Below, piece by piece: positions 1 through 8,352 of a DNA stretch of 64,000 nt. The translations under genes were made by a program, and so were the position numbers. Source of the DNA: Solibacillus cecembensis (lineage in GTDB: Bacteria; Bacillota; Bacilli; Bacillales_A; Planococcaceae); the NCBI RefSeq assembly GCF_001439635.1, contig NZ_LMBZ01000003.1, forward strand, positions 127,835 through 191,834, written 5' to 3'. Under the pieces are notes generated by a model. It saw only the letters and a program-made list of their open reading frames with translations. It was not told the origin of the DNA and did not search any database. Numbering within the stretch: the stretch's first letter is position 1; every line of letters begins with the position of its first letter.

Positions 1-772
1 TCCTTCTAATGGCGTTCAAGGATTTGCCCGCCATGTGTTAACGGCTCAAAATTTGATGAAACCTACGCATTTAGCAGTTTGTTGGGATATGGGAGCACAT
101 ACATTCCGCAATGATTTATTTGATGGCTATAAAGCGAATCGCCCTGCACCACCAGAAGAAATGTTGCCACAATTTGATATGGCTAAAGATGTTTCACAAA
201 TGATTGGTTGGCAAAACTTTGGTGTTAAAGGACTTGAAGCAGATGATTTAATTGGCTCAATGATTGAGAAATGGAAAGACGATGCCCAAATTACGGTTGT
301 AAGTGGTGATAAAGATTTATTGCAGTTATTAAACCCGACAACAACAATTGCATTTACGAAGAAGGGGTATACTGAATATGATGTGTATACAGAAGCCCGA
401 TTTGTCGAGGAATATGGGATTGCGCCAAAGCAATTTGCCGAGGTGAAGGCGTTTATGGGCGATTCGAGTGACGGCTATCCAGGAGTAAAAGGTATTGGCC
501 CTAAAACCGCATTACAACTCATTCAAAATCATGGTTCAATTGACGAGGTTTTAGCCGCATTGCCAACATTAAAGCCAGGTCAAAGAAGTAAAATTAGTGA
601 AAATGAAGAAATGCTTCGTTTATCCCATCAATTGGCTACGATCAATTGTGAAGCGCCAATTTCAGTGGATTTAGAAGCATTACTGTTAGAAAATTATTCA
701 CCTGCAACATTTGAATTACTTGAGCAAGAAGGATTTCGTCTTATCGCGAAACATGCACGTTCGTTATATTAA
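1..772 (+). CDS. ypcP: 5'-3' exonuclease, YpcP family (5' end outside window)
   Basis: The reading frame is open from the first bases of the window, so the start codon lies upstream; a GTG at 35 is only an internal codon. The product resembles stand-alone 5'-3' exonuclease/flap endonuclease proteins related to the N-terminal domain of DNA polymerase I. Visible signatures are FRNDLFDGYKANRP, the acidic motif KGLEADDLIG, VVSGDKDLLQLL, and the helix-3-turn-helix DNA-binding segment DGYPGVKGIGPKTALQLI. The acidic residues would bind the catalytic metals. It ends about 40 residues after the last conserved block with no polymerase domain, which favours YpcP/ExoIX over PolA. Role in primer or flap removal is family knowledge. 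Confidence 0.88.
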   Translation, partial: PSNGVQGFARHVLTAQNLMKPTHLAVCWDMGAHTFRNDLFDGYKANRPAPPEEMLPQFDMAKDVSQMIGWQNFGVKGLEADDLIGSMIEKWKDDAQITVVSGDKDLLQLLNPTTTIAFTKKGYTEYDVYTEARFVEEYGIAPKQFAEVKAFMGDSSDGYPGVKGIGPKTALQLIQNHGSIDEVLAALPTLKPGQRSKISENEEMLRLSHQLATINCEAPISVDLEALLLENYSPATFELLEQEGFRLIAKHARSLY

Positions 773-775
773 GGA

Positions 776-804
776 AAAAGAGACCAACCAAGTTGGTCTC
801 TTTT
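776..804. terminator. bidirectional intrinsic terminator
   Basis: A perfect 9-bp stem (GAGACCAAC / GTTGGTCTC) is flanked by A-rich and T-rich tracts, between the convergent exonuclease and gerC genes. It can serve both strands. Confidence 0.85.
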
Positions 805-1945
805 ATCGTGGTATTTCAATCGTTCTTTTCCCAATTGTTTGGACAACTTCCACATTGAGGTTTCGTATGGAATTTTCCGTTAAGGGGACTTTTCCTTCTT
901 GCTCAATATTTTTCCACTCACGTAAATGATTTCGGTAGACGGTTTCGGATAGACGATAAACATCGGCTTGAATTTTGATACCCGCTTCATATGTTCTTTT
1001 AATTTCTTCTTTTACCGATTTTTCAATATTTTCAATGAGTTTTTTATTTTGCGCTTTGTCGATCGTTTCAGTTATTTGTACAATTAATTTGACATCAATA
1101 TCAAATTGAATCGGGTTTTCTGAAATAACGGCACGAATTTTAGTATCTACATTTTCAATAACGACTGTTACAGCAGGATCGCCGAATCCCTCAATTTGAA
1201 GTGTCAATTCACTGCGTCTAGTATCGCTTGTCATAAATTGCATCCCTTTGACATCCTGCTCGAGAAGAAAGCCCAATAAGCCCTCATTCTCCGAAACAAT
1301 GCCAACGCCTGTAACGGAATAGACAGTATCCTTTTCTTTTTTTGTTATCCAATTTTTCGAATCTTCTACATAAGGTATTATTGCTTCGTGACTCGGTTCA
1401 TCTAAATAAAGTAATACTTCTCGAATGTTCATCGGCTCGATTAGTGAGGATTGACTATATGAATTTAAAGGGTCAGATAACTTCGATAAGGTAATGGCTT
1501 TATTAAGAATTGGTGACGTCAACATAAGTTCTTCCAACGGGGTTTTTGTTACATATACCCAGGCGTTATAACGTAATTCTCGGTATTTAATTAAAGTATT
1601 AATGATATTTCTTATTTTGTTTTCTTTCGCGACGTTTTCCGAGAAAATGACATACGTTAAATGTCCAAAAAATAAGCGCTCGTCCATTGTTTTATATAAA
1701 TTAAAAAAGGCTTCATTAAATGTTCTTCCTCTTGCAATTCCAACCTCAATCTGAATTGCATCGGAGTTTGAGGGCTGCTCGGATTTTGCGATATTTGTAA
1801 AATCGATAATTTGAGCATAGATTTCATATTCTCCATCTACAAAATCGAAAGCTATCCCATGAAGATAATACATTCGCTCAGGTTGATTTGTGTCCCAACA
1901 ACCAGCTAAAAGTAAAAGAGGTAAGAAAAAAAGATACTTTTTCAT
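803..1945 (-). CDS. Ger(x)C family spore germination lipoprotein (C subunit)
   Basis: C subunit of a GerA-type nutrient germinant receptor of the spore inner membrane. The N-terminus is a lipoprotein signal, with lipobox LLLAGC followed by WD, the conserved start of mature GerC proteins. At 380 residues it has the normal family length, and no membrane segment follows the signal. The ATG overlaps the gerA stop codon (ATGA), indicating translational coupling, and it is the last gene of a three-gene operon ending at the hairpin around 790. Which germinant it recognises cannot be read from sequence. Expression in the forespore under sigma G is typical of the family but was not verified here. Confidence 0.93.
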   Translation of the reverse strand: MKKYLFFLPLLLLAGCWDTNQPERMYYLHGIAFDFVDGEYEIYAQIIDFTNIAKSEQPSNSDAIQIEVGIARGRTFNEAFFNLYKTMDERLFFGHLTYVIFSENVAKENKIRNIINTLIKYRELRYNAWVYVTKTPLEELMLTSPILNKAITLSKLSDPLNSYSQSSLIEPMNIREVLLYLDEPSHEAIIPYVEDSKNWITKKEKDTVYSVTGVGIVSENEGLLGFLLEQDVKGMQFMTSDTRRSELTLQIEGFGDPAVTVVIENVDTKIRAVISENPIQFDIDVKLIVQITETIDKAQNKKLIENIEKSVKEEIKRTYEAGIKIQADVYRLSETVYRNHLREWKNIEQEGKVPLTENSIRNLNVEVVQTIGKRTIEIPR

Positions 1946-3378
1946 TTGTTTCCTTCTTTCGTTTTATCCTGCGGTTTTAACATGGCAGGACGTTCTTTAA
2001 TGGCATCTGGGGGGAGACGGAATAATGATTTAGAAATATTTTTCCAGCCTAAATCAGCACCAACGTTAAGATAAGGCACGCCATAAACACGAATATTAGA
2101 TAAATAAATTAACACTAAATAAATCGAGAGGAAAAAGCCGAACAGCCCTAATAAAGCTGTAATTAATATAAGAGTGACGCGCATTAAGCCAATACTCGTG
2201 ACAAGAGATTGATTTACTAATGTAAAAGTAGCAATAGTAGAAATCGCGATAACTACAATCATCGCAGGACTTGTGACCCCTGCTCGTATGGCTGCATCCC
2301 CGATAATTAAGCCTCCTACAACACTAATTGAACCTCCGAGAATACTTGGTAAACGTAATCCCGCCTCTCGAAAAAGCTCGAACATTAATAGCATGATGAG
2401 CATTTCAACACTAGATGGAAGGGGGAGTCCTGTGTTTGATTGAACGACCGTAGCGAGTAGCTGAAAAGGTAACTGCTCTTGATGAAAGGTCGTTAAAGCT
2501 AACCAAAACGCAGGTAAAAGTAGCGCTACTAATACACTTCCGAGCCTTAATAAGCGCTCGATCGAACTAATAATCATGGGATAATCATTGTCCTCACCTG
2601 ATTTTAAAAGCATTAATAAATTGGTTGGCGTAATGATTGCATAGGCTATCCCGTCAACAAGTACAATAAATCGACCGGTAATGAGGGACTGCAGAGCAAA
2701 ATCAGGGCGACCTGTTGTATCATTTATTGGGATAAAATAAGAATACTTATTTAAACGTTCCATTAATAATTCTCCACTCAATACAACATCAGTATTAATC
2801 TCAAGAAGCTGTTGTTTCAATTCCTTTAACGTATCAAGGTTCGCAATATCTTGGAAATATAAAATCGCCACTTTAGTTTTCGACCGTTCCCCAATTGTCA
2901 ATTTTTCAACGGCTAAAGATTCTGTCGGTACTCTTTTTCGAATTAATGCAATATTAACAGCTAAATCTTCAATGAAATTGTCACGTGGTCCTTTAATGAG
3001 CACTTCAAGACTTGTTTCTTCTGGGCTTCTGTTTGGTTTACTTTCAATGTTACTAGACAGCAATAACTTTAGTTCTTCAATATAAATTAAAACAAAACCA
3101 CTATATACATTTGTTACTGCATCATTTGTATCCGTTATTTCCTGCAAGTCTGGAAGATGTAATTGCTTTGTAATCGTTGATGGATCAAGAGGTAATTCGT
3201 TATTATCACATAGGGTTTGTAACCGCGGAACAATGACTTCGTTTAATAAATATTTATCTATCATCGCTTCACAAGTAATTAACATGACGTTGCTTGATTG
3301 AAATTCATACGTTTGGAAACGGACATCTGCACTCTTTTTGAAAAGCTGCTCTAAAGTAATTAAATCAATTTTATGCAT
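1942..3378 (-). CDS. GerA family spore germination protein (A subunit)
   Basis: A subunit of the germinant receptor, 478 residues, the usual length. The N-terminal half (about 1-270) is hydrophilic. The C-terminal half carries several membrane segments and the characteristic block GGLIIGDAAIRAGVTSPAM near residue 355. It overlaps the upstream gerB-like gene by 8 bp and the downstream gerC by 4 bp, so the three subunits should be made together. The C-terminal tail (RPAMLKPQDKTKEGNK) is charged and probably cytoplasmic. The function, opening the spore's ion and dipicolinate release pathway in response to nutrients, is established for the family. Confidence 0.93.
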   Translation of the reverse strand: MHKIDLITLEQLFKKSADVRFQTYEFQSSNVMLITCEAMIDKYLLNEVIVPRLQTLCDNNELPLDPSTITKQLHLPDLQEITDTNDAVTNVYSGFVLIYIEELKLLLSSNIESKPNRSPEETSLEVLIKGPRDNFIEDLAVNIALIRKRVPTESLAVEKLTIGERSKTKVAILYFQDIANLDTLKELKQQLLEINTDVVLSGELLMERLNKYSYFIPINDTTGRPDFALQSLITGRFIVLVDGIAYAIITPTNLLMLLKSGEDNDYPMIISSIERLLRLGSVLVALLLPAFWLALTTFHQEQLPFQLLATVVQSNTGLPLPSSVEMLIMLLMFELFREAGLRLPSILGGSISVVGGLIIGDAAIRAGVTSPAMIVVIAISTIATFTLVNQSLVTSIGLMRVTLILITALLGLFGFFLSIYLVLIYLSNIRVYGVPYLNVGADLGWKNISKSLFRLPPDAIKERPAMLKPQDKTKEGNK

Positions 3379-4462
3379 TTTTCTCCGCCTTACTATTCGT
3401 TCTTTTTCTTAAAATGACATTGAAAATAAATGCCAAAAGGAAAAAGAACAAACATGTACTTATTAAAAAATATTTTCCTTTTAGTTCAATAAATATACTG
3501 TCGTTTAATAAAAACAGCGGTAAAGTACAAAAGATAAAGGCTGGTACGATTGTTTCCATAATTCTCTTTTTTTGTTGAGCCATTCCTAATAATTCAATTA
3601 CTATGAATATAAGTAAGCCCATCCGAACAAAAGCCCCAGTTAACCATTGGTAAATGGAAAGGAAATCTAAATGCTCAATAAAACGCCCGATTGTTGCTAA
3701 TCGCCATTCTTCATAGGCAGGGTAACGTTGAGTAGCTGCTTCAGCTGGACCGAACTCCATGATGGCACCAACGAGTGGACCTATCGTTAAGCCAAGTAAT
3801 AAAAAGAGCATGATGAGTAAGTGCGAAAACTTTAATTTTCTCTTAAAATGATGTTGGATAAAAACGAATAATAATAATTCCACAAATCCTGATGCGGGAT
3901 AGATAATTGATTTTAATATGGGTGTCATGCCATGTTCAAAAATAGGTAACAATAACTTAGGATCTTTTATTTGCATATTTACAAACGCTACAAAAAAGCC
4001 AAGCACGACTACACCAAATAGGACAATAGTATTAACGATCGTAATGCTTTGAATCGGTGACATCGCAAAAAGCACGCAAACTATGGCATAGGTAAAAAAG
4101 AGAATCAATACAGGCGTCTCAATTAGAAAAGTGACTGATACCCATTGCAATGTTTCGCGCATAGTCATGGCTGCCATGATCAATAAATAAAATGCGATAA
4201 AGTAAATGAGGACTTTTCCAACTTTAGGATGCTTATTTAATAAAACATCTCTAAAAGAATTGTTCCCTATTTTTTTTTGAATGGAAATTAGGAGATAAAG
4301 CCATGGAATTATAATAACCGTCGCGATAATGACTGAAATCCAAGCATCTCGTCCTGTTGTTTCTATTAATGAAGGAATAATCGTGACATGGTTTTTTAAC
4401 CCGATAAATGTCATAGATAGTAAAATAATATGAACAATACTAATAGAGCCACTAGTTTTCAT
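3371..4462 (-). CDS. GerB family spore germination permease (B subunit)
   Basis: B subunit of the receptor, an amino acid-permease-like integral membrane protein with about ten hydrophobic segments spread along 363 residues. The open frame begins at 4498, but the ATG at 4462 is preceded by GAGGTG at good spacing and gives the typical start MKTSGSISIVH, so that start is used. It is the first gene of the operon: transcription order is B-A-C rather than the A-B-C of B. subtilis gerA. Family knowledge places the germinant-binding pocket in this subunit. No promoter was identified with confidence upstream. Confidence 0.9.
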   Translation of the reverse strand: MKTSGSISIVHIILLSMTFIGLKNHVTIIPSLIETTGRDAWISVIIATVIIIPWLYLLISIQKKIGNNSFRDVLLNKHPKVGKVLIYFIAFYLLIMAAMTMRETLQWVSVTFLIETPVLILFFTYAIVCVLFAMSPIQSITIVNTIVLFGVVVLGFFVAFVNMQIKDPKLLLPIFEHGMTPILKSIIYPASGFVELLLFVFIQHHFKRKLKFSHLLIMLFLLLGLTIGPLVGAIMEFGPAEAATQRYPAYEEWRLATIGRFIEHLDFLSIYQWLTGAFVRMGLLIFIVIELLGMAQQKKRIMETIVPAFIFCTLPLFLLNDSIFIELKGKYFLISTCLFFFLLAFIFNVILRKRTNSKAEKNA

Positions 4463-4535
4463 AACACACCTCGCTCTTTTTAATGGAAGTATTGCCAAAA
4501 ATATGTGACGTAAAACACTATTTTATATAGGCAAA

Positions 4536-4575
4536 ATAAAAAAGACGCAGGAAACAAAATGCTTCCTGCGTCTTT
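4536..4575 (-). terminator. intrinsic terminator after the C39-like lipoprotein gene
   Basis: A 13-bp stem (AAAGACGCAGGAA / TTCCTGCGTCTTT) is followed on the minus strand by a T-rich run, just past the stop of the gene at 4580. Confidence 0.82.
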
Positions 4576-4579
4576 AAGC

Positions 4580-5554
4580 TTATTTATAATCAACTACGAT
4601 GTATGGTTGTAATTGGAATGGTTTTGGAGCGATATTACGGTCATTCCATTGTGCAAACCAGCGTTCAACTGGATAGAAGAAGTAGCCGTCTTGCCAATGA
4701 TCTGATGTATCATATGGGTCAGCAAAAATTAACATGTCATCACCGATACCAGGTGTACCGTTATTGTCATAGCCAATAATTGATTGCCAATGTCCGTCCC
4801 AGTCTGTCCATTCAACCATAATTGGACGATCATTTTCCAAATGGTTCGTTAGCCATTTTACAAAATAGCTATCCTTTGCATCCGATACCCAAGCTTCTGT
4901 TGAATCACTATTTTCTGATGCATATAAGCTATTCCAAGTAAATGTAGCAGGTAAATTGCCAACATTATTTTCTGTTGCACCTGAATTTTCTTGGATTAAA
5001 TCTGCGTCTGTATATTCAGCGCGATAGCTTGTTTCTACGATTTCAAAGCCGTCTAAGCTTGCGAAGAAATCATGGAGTTGTGAAACGTCTGCACCATATT
5101 CATGGAAATTGTTCGCAGAGCCAGGTAATGCACCTTCTACATCAAGGTCTGTCATTGCCTTCATTTGTTTGGCAATATCCATTTCTGTCATATCTTTATA
5201 ACCGAAATGATTTGCGACCATTAATGCAGTGGCAGGACCACAAGACCATTCTGTCGTCTGTTGCATCGTTTGGAAGTTTTCGATAATGGTAATGTTCTCA
5301 TCTGATTTTAAGTTATAAAAATCAGGTGCTTTGTAATAACGAGATTCGGGATTGTCTCCAGCATTTGCGTATGCATCTGCACCGCTTGCTTTGTCGAAAT
5401 CTTCGCCTTGGATTGGGGTTGGTTTAACTGCCACAGTAGTTTCGGCTGACGCGTTTGTTTCTACTTTTGCCTCTGCCTCGTTTTTAGCTTCTTCACCTGA
5501 GCATGCACCCAGTAATAATACAGATGCTAAAACTGCTGTAAGGGTTTTTTTCAT
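4580..5554 (-). CDS. C39-like peptidase domain lipoprotein
   Basis: A 324-residue secreted lipoprotein: signal peptide with lipobox LLLGAC, then an acidic Ala/Glu-rich linker to about residue 50, then a C39-type papain-like domain. The putative catalytic Cys lies in TEWSCGPATALMV, the His in DGHWQSIIGYD, and an Asp in IFADPYD, so the usual Cys-His-Asp triad appears present. Such stand-alone C39-like proteins are anchored outside the cytoplasmic membrane; substrates are generally unknown and nothing here identifies one. It is monocistronic, ending at its own terminator. A second, smaller member of the same superfamily lies just upstream at 5712-6254. Confidence 0.8.
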   Translation of the reverse strand: MKKTLTAVLASVLLLGACSGEEAKNEAEAKVETNASAETTVAVKPTPIQGEDFDKASGADAYANAGDNPESRYYKAPDFYNLKSDENITIIENFQTMQQTTEWSCGPATALMVANHFGYKDMTEMDIAKQMKAMTDLDVEGALPGSANNFHEYGADVSQLHDFFASLDGFEIVETSYRAEYTDADLIQENSGATENNVGNLPATFTWNSLYASENSDSTEAWVSDAKDSYFVKWLTNHLENDRPIMVEWTDWDGHWQSIIGYDNNGTPGIGDDMLIFADPYDTSDHWQDGYFFYPVERWFAQWNDRNIAPKPFQLQPYIVVDYK

Positions 5555-5670
5555 TTATCACTCCACCTTTTAATAATTTTATGCTTATTCGCACAAGAAT
5601 TTATTATAGCGTAAATTGGAATGTTGGCAATCTTTTTTTTCTTAGCTATTAAAAGTAAAATAAACATATG

Positions 5671-5708
5671 AAAAAAGACATTTTGATTAGCAGCCAAAAT
5701 GTCTTTTT
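5671..5708 (-). terminator. intrinsic terminator after the small C39-like gene
   Basis: AAAAAGACATTTTG pairs with CAAAATGTCTTTTT around an eight-base loop. It sits directly after the minus-strand gene ending at 5712. Confidence 0.8.
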
Positions 5709-5711
5709 GTA

Positions 5712-6254
5712 TTAATTTGAATGTAATGTCCCAGCAATTGGCTCTATTTTAACGAAGCTTAGTACTTTTCGGTTATCATCATAGTTGAAGGAGCGGATTT
5801 GACTATCTCGGTGGCGTCCGCCATTATCATGAATGATTAAGTATAGCTCGTTGTTTTTAATTTCATAGCCAATTAAAGGCACCCAATGATAGTCGAACAT
5901 TGGTTTCTTTTTTGAGAAAAATTGACCTGTAAAATAGGCATCGAACTTTATCGCAACTGGATTTCCTGCACGTAATTGTTGAATGGCTTCCGTAAGTGTG
6001 CACTCTTCAATACACCAGTTTTCACCGAGTAGGCGTCTTAAATTACGAATCATTCGCCATTTAAAAAGACCAATTTTTGTACCACCCAAAAATTTATAAA
6101 GTTCATTAATATCCTTCGTAGGTAGGGCTTCATCTTTATTTAAATAATTTAAAATGACGTGAGCTGTAGTTGGTCCGCATGCAGAGTTTTGATACTCCGC
6201 TCGTACAGCTGAACTATACTGAGATATACCATTAACATTAAGTAGAACGCGCAA
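5712..6254 (-). CDS. C39-like cysteine peptidase family protein, small
   Basis: A 180-residue protein without an obvious signal peptide. The putative active Cys is in YQNSACGPTTAHV, the His in DYHWVPLIGYE, and an acidic residue in IIHDNGGRHRD. The frame stays open upstream to 6428, but that part runs into the divergent sigma-factor gene. The TTG at 6254 has a strong ribosome-binding site (AGGAAGGTGAT) just ahead and yields MRVLLNVNGISQY, typical of such proteins, so it is preferred over the ATG at 6305, which lacks one. It is divergent from an ECF sigma factor. No substrate can be assigned. Confidence 0.72.
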   Translation of the reverse strand: MRVLLNVNGISQYSSAVRAEYQNSACGPTTAHVILNYLNKDEALPTKDINELYKFLGGTKIGLFKWRMIRNLRRLLGENWCIEECTLTEAIQQLRAGNPVAIKFDAYFTGQFFSKKKPMFDYHWVPLIGYEIKNNELYLIIHDNGGRHRDSQIRSFNYDDNRKVLSFVKIEPIAGTLHSN

Positions 6255-6311
6255 AATATCACCTTCCTCTATAAAGATAGTATACACATTTTTAGAAATG
6301 TTCATTTTATT

Positions 6312-6340
6312 TGAAACTATTATTGAAAGTGCTCCGTCTA
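6312..6340 (+). promoter_or_regulatory. ECF sigma-type promoter (autoregulatory)
   Basis: TGAAAC at 6312-6317 and CGTCTA at 6335-6340 are separated by 17 bp. This matches the consensus -35 (TGAAAC) and -10 (CGTC) recognised by B. subtilis ECF factors such as SigM, SigV and SigW. It lies about 33 bp before the start of an ECF sigma gene, the normal position for self-activation. Confidence 0.78.
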
Positions 6341-6372
6341 ACGGCAAATTAAAAAAAAGGGGGGTGTCTACT

Positions 6373-6897
6373 ATGCAACTAGACCAATTTGTTCGAATGC
6401 ACGGAGAAGAGCTATTACGGCTTGCCATTACATATGTGAAAAATACGCAAGTTGCGGAAGATATTGTTCAGGATGTGTTGTTAAAAGCATTTGAGCAACA
6501 ACAGCAATTTCGTGGTGAATCAACTTACCGCACTTATTTATATCGAATGACAATCAATCGTAGTTATGATTATTTACGCAGCTGGAGCTATAAAAATACC
6601 GTTTTAACGAATAAAATTCAAAAGATTTTTCAAGGGACAAAATCAGCCGAGCAGCAGGTAATAGAGCTGACTGAAAATGCGCGTCTCGGTCATGCTATTT
6701 TACAGCTCCCTATAAAATATCGTGAAACTATTATTTTATATTATTACAAAGAATTCAATATCGAGGAAATTGCACAGCTGTTAAATACATCAAGTAACAC
6801 AGTGAAAACAAGGTTAAGGCGTGGGCGGGAGAAATTAAAATTCATATTAGAGGAAGGTGAATGGGATGAAGAATTCTCGCATAAAGCAAGCCATTGA
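6373..6897 (+). CDS. ECF-type RNA polymerase sigma factor
   Basis: A 174-residue group 4 (ECF) sigma factor. Region 2 covers roughly residues 8-75 (EDIVQDVLLKAFEQ, then TYLYRMTINRSYDYLRS) and region 4 residues 105-160 (LPIKYRETIILYYYKEFNI, IAQLLNTSSNTVKTRLRRGR). The ATG at 6373 follows a GGGGGG-containing ribosome site; an upstream in-frame ATG at 6298 would precede the promoter and is rejected. The gene overlaps the next one by 32 bp, as expected for a sigma/anti-sigma pair. The promoter at 6312-6340 indicates positive autoregulation. The regulon is unknown; envelope stress is the common role for this type. Confidence 0.9.
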   Translation: MQLDQFVRMHGEELLRLAITYVKNTQVAEDIVQDVLLKAFEQQQQFRGESTYRTYLYRMTINRSYDYLRSWSYKNTVLTNKIQKIFQGTKSAEQQVIELTENARLGHAILQLPIKYRETIILYYYKEFNIEEIAQLLNTSSNTVKTRLRRGREKLKFILEEGEWDEEFSHKASH

Positions 6898-8287
6898 TGA
6901 AGCAATTGGTAAAGACCCGCTATTAAATGAAGCATTTGTAGAAAAGGTACTAACAAAGAAAAAAACGCGCAAATCACTGCAATGGGTTCAGCCTGTGATT
7001 GTACTTTGCACGATGCTTGTGCTTGGATTTGCCCTTTATTTCCTGCCAGCTGAAAATATACAAACAGCGGTAGAAGTGGAGACGAGCTTGCTGACAGAGG
7101 AGCAGCGGGGCGTTGTAGAAAAATATTTTGATGCCATATCTAAACAAGATACGAAGGCGCTCCAAAAAGTTGCCAATGTAAATGCGGAAACGGTATTGAA
7201 GGAATATAGCATTTTTGATTTGGAACAACCATTTGAAATTGTAAAGACAATCGATGAAGAACAGCGAATTTTACTTTATATAAAACTAACTACTGGTGAA
7301 CTCGATTATTTAAATGAAATTCAATTTGTGAAAGCTACGGGAAAAATTGAGCTAAGTGAGCAACAATTATTTTATTCATATGATGATATTGAATTTCCGC
7401 GGTCGATTGATTTGGAATTTCGTTCAGTTGAATATGCACCAGAGATGTTGAATTTTGATTTGAAATCTCAACGACAAGCGTATGAAAAAGAACTATTTGT
7501 TGATGGGGCAATATTACACCAATTAAAAGATGAGGAAGGAACATGGCGTGTCATGGAAACGGTGGAAGGCGAGTTTTTAGATGTAGGCATTTTCAGTGAT
7601 GGACCTTCTACTACCACCGTGAGGCCAGATGGATATTTAATAATTGATGACAAAGCATCGATTGTCACACGACTATATAAACATTCAAATGGAAATTATC
7701 AAATCGTTCATGGTGATTTCCAAGAGGACCGCGGTATAAACTCCTATATGCAAGATTTCCATGACGAGCCATTCTACTTTTGGGGCGTGCATGAGGCGAA
7801 AATTGTAACGTTTCTAGATGGAGAGTTAGTAAGTGCCAATATTTTCGAACATGCAAAGTTAGACGGTCCGAGCGCATTTTACAGTGTGGATACGAGAGGA
7901 TCAATGGTATTGCTGAAATATGATGATAATTACGCCCAAAAATCAAATTATTATTTGATGGAGGGTTTTGATCAATTATCAACAACGGAAATACATTATG
8001 ATGCAAAGGAAAGCCATCTTCAAAATAACGTGTTTATCAATCGCCAAAATTATTACAATCAATTTGAATTTTACGGGAATAATTTGAAAATTAAATTGGC
8101 TCCCGAAGATGTGGGGATTGATGGGAAGTCAGAAATGATTTATACAAATATAAAAGTGCGTGTGGAGGAAAAGAAATACTTCCTTACAGGTGATGATGGC
8201 TTTACATTACAGTTAACACGAAAAGATGACCGAACGATTGTGGATGAACTTGGAAATGAATACTATACAGATAGTAAATTAGAGTAA
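6866..8287 (+). CDS. membrane-anchored protein, putative anti-sigma factor of the ECF system
   Basis: A 473-residue protein with a short basic cytoplasmic N-terminus (about 1-37), one membrane segment near residues 38-56 (VQPVIVLCTMLVLGFALYF) and a long extracytoplasmic domain of roughly 415 residues. No zinc-binding anti-sigma motif was seen in the short N-terminus. The role is inferred from topology and from the 32-bp overlap with the sigma gene. The ATG at 6866 has AGGAAGG eight bases upstream and is preferred over the GTG at 6857. The large outer domain could sense an envelope signal; I do not recognise its fold. The operon ends at the terminator near 8310. Confidence 0.7.
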   Translation: MKNSRIKQAIDEAIGKDPLLNEAFVEKVLTKKKTRKSLQWVQPVIVLCTMLVLGFALYFLPAENIQTAVEVETSLLTEEQRGVVEKYFDAISKQDTKALQKVANVNAETVLKEYSIFDLEQPFEIVKTIDEEQRILLYIKLTTGELDYLNEIQFVKATGKIELSEQQLFYSYDDIEFPRSIDLEFRSVEYAPEMLNFDLKSQRQAYEKELFVDGAILHQLKDEEGTWRVMETVEGEFLDVGIFSDGPSTTTVRPDGYLIIDDKASIVTRLYKHSNGNYQIVHGDFQEDRGINSYMQDFHDEPFYFWGVHEAKIVTFLDGELVSANIFEHAKLDGPSAFYSVDTRGSMVLLKYDDNYAQKSNYYLMEGFDQLSTTEIHYDAKESHLQNNVFINRQNYYNQFEFYGNNLKIKLAPEDVGIDGKSEMIYTNIKVRVEEKKYFLTGDDGFTLQLTRKDDRTIVDELGNEYYTDSKLE

Positions 8288-8290
8288 AGA

Positions 8291-8327
8291 AAAAGGCTAC
8301 CCGACGAATTATAATCGGGTAGCCTTT
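8291..8327. terminator. bidirectional intrinsic terminator
   Basis: AAAGGCTACCCGA pairs perfectly with TCGGGTAGCCTTT. It lies between the convergent sigma operon and the MFS gene. Confidence 0.85.
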
Positions 8328-8352
8328 CATATTTGCTCTAAAACTAATTGTT

